This document shows positions 6,738 to 12,251 of a stretch of 12,251 nt of DNA, in pieces; position 1 is the stretch's first letter, and the number at the start of each line of letters is the position of its first letter. Under the pieces are notes generated by a model. It saw nothing but the letters and a program-made list of their open reading frames with translations, was not told the DNA's origin and did not search any database. The DNA is taken from positions 1 through 12,251 of the forward strand of contig CAZFMJ010000083.1 of the NCBI GenBank assembly GCA_964520045.1, read 5' to 3'. The DNA is from CAZFMJ01 sp964520045. Its GTDB lineage: Bacteria; Elusimicrobiota; Elusimicrobia; Elusimicrobiales; CAZFMJ01. The translations under genes were made by a program, and so were the position numbers.

Positions 6738-8924
6738 ATGAGCTTGCGTAAAACAGGGTTGCTGTTATTGGTTTCCGCTTGGTTTGCGGTGTTGTTTTCG
6801 CCGCAGCGCGCCGCTCATGCGCAGGAAACGCGGCTGTCGCCGGGTGTGATAGCGAATCCCCTTTCGTCCCAGGCGGATGCCGGCGGCGTTATACGGGGGA
6901 TGAGCTCACCCGGAGCCATAGACGGAGAGAGAGGAAGTGTTTACAGGGAAAAAACGGGCAAACAAAAAGAAACGGTATCCGGCTTTCTGTCCTTCTTGTC
7001 CTTTTTGCTTGGTTATCTTGCAGTTCTTCTGCCTCCCGCGGTTTTTGTGATCTATCTCATAAATAAACTGAGAGAGCACAGGGGGATTAAAAACCGCGCA
7101 AGGCAGGAACTGGCGGCGGCTATTAAATCAAAAATAGACACTTTTAGGACGCAGGCGAAGGAAGATGAATCGTCGCTCGGGGCGATCGGAGCAATGGTTT
7201 GTCAGTACGTAAAATTGAAAGGAGATTTCCGCGCGTTCGATATCGACGAACTTCCGTATATCGCCAAGTTCGTGCCCGGATCGGCGCCGCTGGCTCCGCT
7301 TGTAAACTCCCTGTCGGGCGCTGAAACGCTGCAGCTGGCAAAGAAACTTTTTCAATCCAACGAGCTGCAAAAAAGCGCCGGCATTTTAAATGCCGCCGCC
7401 GTCAATGCCGCCGTCCCGGCCGAAGGCGGATGCGAGGAGGTAGTCCGTATTTATGAAACAGCCGGCCGTCTTGACGAATTTGTCGGCGGATACTGCGGGG
7501 GGCAGTCTCCCGAATTTTATTCCGCTTACGCCGGAGCGCTGATGAAAATAAATAAATACGCGCAGGCGCTGGGATTGCTCAAGCTTTCAAAAAAACTGTT
7601 AAGGCGGGATGCGCTCCGGATTTTTGAATTACACGTCAGACTGGGAAATTTTTCGCAGGCTGAAATACTGTTGGACGAAGCGCTGCGGATTAAACCGGTT
7701 GATTTGGGGTCGTATCCGGACGAAGGCGCCGGCGCGGATAAAGAGAAATATTGCGCGGAAGAAAACCGTGAATTTTATTATGAACTGGCGCTTTTTAGCG
7801 AAGGGAAAGGCGGAAACGAGCTGGCGGCAAAAATATACCGGGTTTTTGAGGACGCGGCTCTTCAATACAGGGATGTGAGCGAGAGATACGATAAACTTAA
7901 ACCGGCGCATTCGGCGGAGCAGGAGTCCGGAGATTTGACCGGCAGGCCCGCCGTCCCCGGTAAAATCGGGAAAGAAGAGACGCCCGGTATTTTTTTGGAG
8001 GGATCGGCATCTCCGGCGCGGCCGGGCGGCGCTTCCGCGCGGCCGATGCTCCGGTCTCCGGGATGTGGAGACGAAGCATTGAGCGATGGCGAAGAAAAAG
8101 CCGGTTTCGCGGATTTGCCGGCATTAGGAAAGGTATGGCTGGACGCCACGTATGAGGTGAAAGGCGAAATCGGCGCGGGCGGCATCGGCGTCGCCTATGA
8201 AGGGTGGGATCATAGCCTGAATCGGAAAGTGGTTGTTAAAAAGATGCGGCGCGAATTGAGTTCATGTCCGAAGGAACGCAAACGGTTTCTGCGCGAAGCG
8301 GCGCTGGTCGCGCGTCTGAATCATCCCAATATCGCGGGAATCCATGCTGTTATAGAGGAAGACGGCGAAGTATATCTTGTGTCCGAATACATAGAAGGCA
8401 AGATGCTGTCCGTAGTCATAAAAGATCAAAAACAATTGACTTTGAAAGACTGCAAGTCGATTTTCGGCAATGTGTGCACGGCGGTCAGCTATGCCCACCA
8501 TAAGAATATTCTTCACAGGGATTTAAAGCCCGACAATATTATAGTCGGCTCAAACGATTTCGCAAAAGTTATGGATTTCGGGCTTGCAGGCAAGCTCAGG
8601 GACAGACTTGCCAGACTTTCCGGCTGTCCCGCGGCTGGAACGCTTAATTATACGGCGCCCGAACAATACCGCGGAATAGCCCTGCCGGAATCCGATATCT
8701 ATGCCCTGGGAATATGCCTTTATGAGTCGTTGACGGGAGAAATGCCGTTCAAAGGCGCGGATCTTCTGGATGAAAAGAAACGTAAGAATTACAAGGATGT
8801 GAGCTTAACGCTGCCGTCGCTGTCCGGTAAAATAGATAAAATTATATCGCAGGCCCTTGAGCCGGATCCGAAAGAAAGATTCAGCGACGTCATGAAATTC
8901 TATGAGGAGTTCAACAGCTTGTGA
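6738..8924 (+). CDS. Membrane Ser/Thr protein kinase with TPR-like region
   Basis: The protein has 728 residues. The start at 6738 lies 2 nt after the previous stop and begins a signal-like segment (about 1-28, AHA-QE). An upstream in-frame ATG at 6684 would hide it and overlap the barrel gene. A short extracytoplasmic stretch is followed by one membrane helix (about 82-108) and positive residues, placing the rest in the cytoplasm. Residues about 190-330 show TPR-like helical pairs (KINKYAQALGLLKLSKK, LGNFSQAEILLDEALRI). A Pro/Gly-rich linker precedes a complete Hanks-type kinase domain (about 470-728). It has the Gly loop G479-x-G481-x-x-G484, Lys501 (VVVKK), H593-R-D595-LKPDN600, D613-F-G615 and APE ending at E642. 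All catalytic residues are present, so it should be active. Substrates are unknown; the co-transcribed surface genes suggest envelope or secretion control. Confidence 0.88.
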   Translation: MSLRKTGLLLLVSAWFAVLFSPQRAAHAQETRLSPGVIANPLSSQADAGGVIRGMSSPGAIDGERGSVYREKTGKQKETVSGFLSFLSFLLGYLAVLLPPAVFVIYLINKLREHRGIKNRARQELAAAIKSKIDTFRTQAKEDESSLGAIGAMVCQYVKLKGDFRAFDIDELPYIAKFVPGSAPLAPLVNSLSGAETLQLAKKLFQSNELQKSAGILNAAAVNAAVPAEGGCEEVVRIYETAGRLDEFVGGYCGGQSPEFYSAYAGALMKINKYAQALGLLKLSKKLLRRDALRIFELHVRLGNFSQAEILLDEALRIKPVDLGSYPDEGAGADKEKYCAEENREFYYELALFSEGKGGNELAAKIYRVFEDAALQYRDVSERYDKLKPAHSAEQESGDLTGRPAVPGKIGKEETPGIFLEGSASPARPGGASARPMLRSPGCGDEALSDGEEKAGFADLPALGKVWLDATYEVKGEIGAGGIGVAYEGWDHSLNRKVVVKKMRRELSSCPKERKRFLREAALVARLNHPNIAGIHAVIEEDGEVYLVSEYIEGKMLSVVIKDQKQLTLKDCKSIFGNVCTAVSYAHHKNILHRDLKPDNIIVGSNDFAKVMDFGLAGKLRDRLARLSGCPAAGTLNYTAPEQYRGIALPESDIYALGICLYESLTGEMPFKGADLLDEKKRKNYKDVSLTLPSLSGKIDKIISQALEPDPKERFSDVMKFYEEFNSL

Positions 8925-10126
8925 TGATCCCCGGTAAAACCAGAGTGTTTCTAAATTCCGCAGCCGCCGCGGCTGTTGTGTTTTTGTCCTTTGCGGTAAA
9001 CGTTCACGGCGCGGGTCCGCAGATAAAAAATGTGCGGTTTGAGCAGGACAAAACGGGGCTGGTGCATATTTATTACAGACTTGTAAATCCGGAACGAGAC
9101 ATGTTCGACGTCAGTCTCAAGCTTTCGGAAAATGGGGAAACCGGCTTTGATTCCTGGTTAAAATCCACGTCGGGAGACATCGGAGAGGTTTCAGGCGAAG
9201 GCAATAAGCATATTATTTGGAAGGTTGAGAAAGATCTGCCCAAAATCAACGGCTCAAGGTTTATCTTTACCGTGGAAGGCGTAAGCGTCAGCGTCCGTAA
9301 CCGCAAAGAGGCGCGGCTGGCGGCGGAAAAGGAAAAGGCGCGGCTCAGGAGGGAGAAAGAAAAAGAGCGGCTGGCGGCGGGAAAGGAAAAGGCGCGGCGC
9401 AAAGAGGGGGAAAAAACGCGGCTGGCGTCGGAAAGGGAAGAGGCGCGGCGCAGGGAGGAAGAAAAGGCTCTTATGATGGTTTTAATTCCTAAAGGAGCAT
9501 ATCAGATGGGTTCTCCCGCGGGCGAGGGGGATTTTGATGAGCAGCCGAGGCATAAAGTTTATCTGGATGCGTTTTATCTTGACAAATATGAAGTAACCGC
9601 GGCGCAGTACCGCAAATTTACGCAGGCGGTAGGAGCATCGATGCCGGAACAAACATCTCCGGCGGCGGACAATAATCCGGTAACGCAGGTAAGCTGGGAT
9701 AACGCGCATCAGTACTGTAAATGGGCAGGGAAACGGCTGCCTACGGAAGCTGAATGGGAAAAGGCGGCCCGCGGCGGGACCGATACGAAATGGAGTTTCG
9801 GAGGCGACGAGTCTATGCTCGGCGGATATGCGTGGTATAAGGATAATTCGGGCAATACAACGCACAGGGTGGGGCAAAAGACGCCGAATCCTTACGGTCT
9901 CTATGACATGCACGGCAATGTCTGGGAGTGGTGCTGGGACTGGTATGATAAAAACTATTACGGCAGTTCGCCGGAGCGCAATCCCGCGGGGCCCGCGACA
10001 GGAACCGCCCGCGTGATGCGCGGCGGCTCGTGGCTTCTCAACGGCAATAATACGCGGTCGGGTTTCCGTCTGAGGCTTAATCCGGCCAATAAGAACAATA
10101 ACATAGGGTTCAGGTGCGCCATATAA
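8924..10126 (+). CDS. Exported SUMF1/FGE-fold protein lacking catalytic cysteines, with charged helix
   Basis: The protein has 400 residues. The ATG at 8924 overlaps the kinase stop by one base (TGATG). A GTG at 8921 is an alternative with better spacing (11 nt) from GAGGAG at 8904-8909. A signal peptide (about 1-29, VHGA-G) is followed by a beta-rich domain (about 30-120, with GNKHIIWKVEKD), then an extremely Arg/Lys/Glu/Ala-rich helix (about 125-183), probably a single alpha helix or coiled coil. The SUMF1/formylglycine-generating-enzyme fold occupies about 184-400: MVLIPKGAYQMGS, EVTAAQYRKF, PVTQVSW, RLPTEAEWEKAARGG, YGLYDMHGNVWEW, RVMRGGSW and NIGFRC. Sulfatase-activating FGEs carry two cysteines between RGGS and GFRC; here that interval has none, so formylglycine formation is unlikely. 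Such proteins are often paired with Ser/Thr kinases. Role here is unknown, perhaps binding or sensing in the periplasm. Confidence 0.82.
   Translation: MIPGKTRVFLNSAAAAAVVFLSFAVNVHGAGPQIKNVRFEQDKTGLVHIYYRLVNPERDMFDVSLKLSENGETGFDSWLKSTSGDIGEVSGEGNKHIIWKVEKDLPKINGSRFIFTVEGVSVSVRNRKEARLAAEKEKARLRREKEKERLAAGKEKARRKEGEKTRLASEREEARRREEEKALMMVLIPKGAYQMGSPAGEGDFDEQPRHKVYLDAFYLDKYEVTAAQYRKFTQAVGASMPEQTSPAADNNPVTQVSWDNAHQYCKWAGKRLPTEAEWEKAARGGTDTKWSFGGDESMLGGYAWYKDNSGNTTHRVGQKTPNPYGLYDMHGNVWEWCWDWYDKNYYGSSPERNPAGPATGTARVMRGGSWLLNGNNTRSGFRLRLNPANKNNNIGFRCAI
9314..9470 (+). repeat. Imperfect short tandem repeat coding for the charged helix
   Basis: Copies of CGGCTGGCG start at 9314, 9368 and 9419 (periods 54 and 51 nt, 18 and 17 codons), each followed by a gaaa-rich Lys/Glu stretch and GCGCGG. 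They encode units of the form RLAAEKEKAR. Such purine-rich repeats can gain or lose units by slippage, which would lengthen or shorten the helix between the two domains of the SUMF1-fold protein. Confidence 0.75.
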
Positions 10127-10135
10127 AACCGTTTA

Positions 10136-10301
10136 TAGCTACTCACCAGCAATGAACGCAGATGACGCAGATAAATATGATAAACGCAGACCCAGTCTTT
10201 CCTTGAAAAGCTTTGAGAATGGGTCAGTCCAAACTCACTGCTTTTTTCGATGTTTGGGACAGCGTTGTCAGCGTTCTATGTTTTAATAGCTGGGTAGTTA
10301 C
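10136..10301. repeat. Extragenic element with ACGCAGAT repeats and inverted ends (MITE- or RNA-like)
   Basis: The 207-nt gap between the SUMF1-fold gene and dacB is mostly this element. Its left end TAGCTACTCACCAGC (10136-10150) is an imperfect inverted match to its right end GCTGGGTAGTTAC (10289-10301). Near the left end are ACGCAGAT at 10156 and 10165 and ACGCAGAC at 10184. Two inverted repeats follow: GACCCA (10189-10194) with TGGGTC (10220-10225), and GTCCAAAC (10227-10234) with GTTTGGGAC (10252-10260). Motifs of the type ACGCAGATnAACGCAGAT occur widely in intergenic DNA of many bacteria, to my recollection. No reading frame of note lies inside. It may be a small non-autonomous mobile element or an RNA gene relic; I cannot tell which, and no target-site duplication is clear. 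Confidence 0.5.
10254..10282 (+). promoter_or_regulatory. Weak candidate promoter for dacB
   Basis: TTGGGA (10254-10259) and TATGTT (10277-10282) are separated by 17 nt, each matching the sigma-70 consensus at four of six positions. It would initiate about 45 nt before the dacB start at 10334. It lies within the extragenic element, so the element may provide the promoter. A match of this quality can arise by chance. Confidence 0.25.
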
Positions 10302-10333
10302 AACAGTTTTCTGACTTTTGGAACTTCAAATTT

Positions 10334-11839
10334 ATGCGCAAGATGGTATGTAATGCAATCTTTCTTATTTCTGTTTCTGCCGCAGGTTTGGGCTTCGGAC
10401 AGCAGGATTCGGCTATTTATAAAAAAATATCGCGCGAAGCCCAAGCTTCAGGTTTAAGAAACGCCCAATGGGGCGTAAGCGTAAAATATGCGGGCTCCGG
10501 CAAAGAAATTGTTTCTTACAATCAGAGAATGAATCTTGTGCCTGCGTCCACGCTCAAGCTTCTTGTGACCGCCGCCGCCTTAAACATCCTTGGAGAAGAA
10601 TATAAATTTAAGACAAAAATTTATTACAGCGGCGAAATAGCCAAAGACGGATATCTGAAGGGAAATATTTATGTGGTGGGAGGAGGGGATCCTTCTCTCG
10701 GTTCCGATCTGGCGAAAGGAGGCGTGCCTCTAGCGGATTTAATGGCCTCATGGGTTTCCGCCGCAAAGGAAAAAGGTATAAAAATAATAGACGGGAGCGT
10801 GATAGCCGACGATCTTCTTTTTGACCGCGTCCCCGTTCCTGGCACATGGGTTTGGGAGGATATAGGGAACTATTACTGCGCTCCGGCCGGCGCGCTGTCC
10901 GTCAACGACAATCTTTACAGGCTTTATTTCGCGCCTGCGGCGTCGCTCGGCGCAGGCGCGGAGGTCGTCAGAATGGAACCTGAGATCCCGGAACTTAAAT
11001 TTATGAATTTTATGAAAACAGGACCCAAAGGCTCGGGAGATAACGGCTATATTTACAATGCGCCGGGTCAGTATAACGCGATGCTCATGGGCACGATACC
11101 CGCAGGGGTAAAAGAATTTGCGATAAAAGGAGCGATGCCCGACCCGGCTCTTTTTACCGCGAGGCTTTTTACAAAATATCTTAAAGACGCCGGGATATTC
11201 GTGGCGCAGGAGGCCGGCAGAATATCCGCGCCCGCGGCATACAATGAAAACAAGCTCGTAACGGCGGTCGATTCGCCGCCCCTTAAGGAAATAGTTTTTA
11301 TCACGAATAAGAAAAGTTTTAATTTTTACGCCGAAATGCTTCTTAGAGCGCTGGCGGTAAATAAAAGCGGCATAGGCAGTATTGAGGCGGGCATAGAGGC
11401 GGAGAGAGAATTTCTTTCGCTGGCGGGGATTGACACAAAAGAAATAAGACTTTTTGACGCGGCCGGACTTTCGCGGTTTAATATGATCAGCGCGGAAGGT
11501 ATGACGGATCTGCTTGTGTTTATGGCGAATCAAGGCAGGTTTTCCGCTTATTATGAATCTTTTGTGGAACCCGGCGATTATTACGGATTCGGGCATATCA
11601 AAACATTCGGAATTAAGACCGAATTGGAAAAAAGACTGCGCATCAAATCAGGTTCTCTTAAAGGCGTGCGGAGTTATTGCGGATATCTTAAAGGTTATGA
11701 CGGCAGGCTGGCCGCTTTTTCTTTTATAATCAATAATTATTCGTGCTCTCCTGAAAAAATCGAGCAAATCCATGAATCAATTCTTCTGAGTATTTTGCGC
11801 GAGTCGAAATCCGGTTCAAAGGGACCGGCAAAAAAATAA
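10334..11839 (+). CDS. dacB: D-alanyl-D-alanine carboxypeptidase/endopeptidase, PBP4 type (peptidase S13)
   Basis: The protein has 501 residues, close to the usual PBP4 length. The signal peptide (about 1-22, MRKMVCNAIFLISVSAAGLGFG-Q, split as a hydrophobic core after RKM) sends it to the periplasm. There it would trim the terminal D-alanine of peptidoglycan stems or cut D-Ala-mDAP cross-links. All three penicillin-binding motifs are present: S72-T-L-K75 in PASTLKLL (nucleophile and general base), S189-V-N191, and K438-S-G440 in place of KTG. The long insertion between the first two motifs, with VVGGGDPSL and DDLLFD, is characteristic of the S13 family. GGAA lies 10 nt before the start. The gene follows the extragenic element and precedes an E1-like gene by 17 nt; that pairing suggests co-transcription rather than a shared pathway. 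Confidence 0.9.
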   Translation: MRKMVCNAIFLISVSAAGLGFGQQDSAIYKKISREAQASGLRNAQWGVSVKYAGSGKEIVSYNQRMNLVPASTLKLLVTAAALNILGEEYKFKTKIYYSGEIAKDGYLKGNIYVVGGGDPSLGSDLAKGGVPLADLMASWVSAAKEKGIKIIDGSVIADDLLFDRVPVPGTWVWEDIGNYYCAPAGALSVNDNLYRLYFAPAASLGAGAEVVRMEPEIPELKFMNFMKTGPKGSGDNGYIYNAPGQYNAMLMGTIPAGVKEFAIKGAMPDPALFTARLFTKYLKDAGIFVAQEAGRISAPAAYNENKLVTAVDSPPLKEIVFITNKKSFNFYAEMLLRALAVNKSGIGSIEAGIEAEREFLSLAGIDTKEIRLFDAAGLSRFNMISAEGMTDLLVFMANQGRFSAYYESFVEPGDYYGFGHIKTFGIKTELEKRLRIKSGSLKGVRSYCGYLKGYDGRLAAFSFIINNYSCSPEKIEQIHESILLSILRESKSGSKGPAKK

Positions 11840-11856
11840 GCGGGAAATCCGGGTGT

Positions 11857-12251
11857 ATGAATGATATAGAATATTTTACCGGCCCGGAAAAAAGGCGTTA
11901 CTGCCGTCATTTCGCTTTGCCGGAAATCGGGCCTGCCGGCCAGAAAAAAATAAAATCAGCCAAGATCGCCGTTGTGGGAGCGGGCGGCCTTGGTTCGCCT
12001 GCGCTGTTATATCTGGCGGCCGCGGGCGCCGGCGGGATAGGAATTATAGACGACGGAACAGTCGAGATCTCCAATCTGCAGAGGCAGGTGCTGTATTCTT
12101 CGGAAATGGAAGGCAGGCGCAAGACCGAATGCTGTCTGCGGCGGCTTTCAGCGCTTAATCCGGAAATAAAAATTTCGGTTCATAGCGAAAAGCTGTCCGC
12201 TGAAAACGGCATGCGCCTGCTTGAGCCGTATGACGTCGTGCTTGACTGCTC
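11857..12251 (+). CDS. ThiF/MoeB/HesA-family E1-like adenylyltransferase, N-terminal part (cut by window end)
   Basis: The first 131 codons of an E1-like enzyme are present, with no stop before the window ends. Such proteins adenylate the C-terminal glycine of a ubiquitin-like sulfur carrier (MoaD or ThiS type) with ATP in molybdopterin, thiamine or related sulfur-transfer pathways. Visible features are RYCRHFALPEIGPAGQ (14-29), the nucleotide-binding G41-A-G-G-L-G46, the aspartates D65/D66 after IGII, SNLQRQ (72-77, with the conserved Arg) and K89 in the EGRRKTE segment. NPEI and DVVLDC follow as usual. The zinc and catalytic cysteines would lie beyond the edge, so MoeB, ThiF and HesA cannot be separated. 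The ATG at 11857 places the conserved motifs at normal distance; the Shine-Dalgarno is weak. Confidence 0.88.
   Translation, partial: MNDIEYFTGPEKRRYCRHFALPEIGPAGQKKIKSAKIAVVGAGGLGSPALLYLAAAGAGGIGIIDDGTVEISNLQRQVLYSSEMEGRRKTECCLRRLSALNPEIKISVHSEKLSAENGMRLLEPYDVVLDC

Noticed and set aside
9482..9913. Minus-strand open frame of 143 codons opposite the SUMF1-fold gene
   Set aside because: It is fully inside a gene with well-conserved SUMF1 motifs and has an Arg/Ile-rich product without domains.
10227..10260. Hairpin after the operon as an intrinsic terminator
   Set aside because: The stem is short with a bulge and a 17-nt loop, and the T-run lies in the loop rather than after the stem.
10748..11596. 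Long minus-strand open frame (282 codons) opposite dacB
   Set aside because: It lies wholly within dacB, whose three penicillin-binding motifs are intact. Its product is strongly basic with no recognisable motif, as expected of an antisense shadow.

Overview
The window (about half G+C, densely coding) looks like a chromosomal segment from a Gram-negative-type (two-membrane) bacterium. It encodes an outer-membrane barrel of the PorV/PorQ kind, several Sec-exported proteins and a periplasmic PBP4-type peptidase. The mix of a PorV-like barrel fused to a CsgG/LpoB-like domain, a FlgD-like C-terminal domain, a TPR-bearing Ser/Thr kinase and SUMF1-fold proteins recalls uncultured lineages such as Elusimicrobiota. 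That is an impression from gene content; no marker gene here settles the taxonomy.

Left part, minus strand (1-1981): a polyprenyl diphosphate synthase (1013-1981) overlaps a MenA/UbiA-type prenyltransferase (168-1040) by 28 nt. The first makes the isoprenoid tail and the second attaches it to an aromatic head group, probably for menaquinone. Just downstream, a strong Shine-Dalgarno and ATG open a short unrecognised reading frame that runs off the left edge (131 to 1). That stretch is also rich in small inverted repeats.

Centre, plus strand (2142-10126): five tightly packed genes follow a region holding a TTGACA/TATAAT pair. They encode (1) an exported protein with a phage tail-collar-like C-terminus; (2) a 773-aa exported protein with four repeats of about 119 residues and a FlgD-like/T9SS-type C-terminal domain; (3) a PorV-like barrel fused to a CsgG/LpoB-like domain; (4) a membrane protein with a TPR-like region and an intact Ser/Thr kinase domain; and (5) an exported SUMF1/FGE-fold protein that lacks the two catalytic cysteines and carries a long charged helix. 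Gaps are 27, 16 and 2 nt, then a 1-nt overlap, so they are probably one operon. Together they look like a cell-surface display or secretion module tied to a kinase, and this is the most interesting feature of the window.

Right part, plus strand: a 207-nt gap (10127-10333) holds an element of about 165 bp with ACGCAGAT-type repeats, internal hairpins and imperfect inverted ends. It is followed by a D-Ala-D-Ala carboxypeptidase/endopeptidase of the PBP4 (DacB, S13) family (10334-11839) and, 17 nt later, the first 131 codons of a ThiF/MoeB-type E1-like adenylyltransferase cut by the window end.
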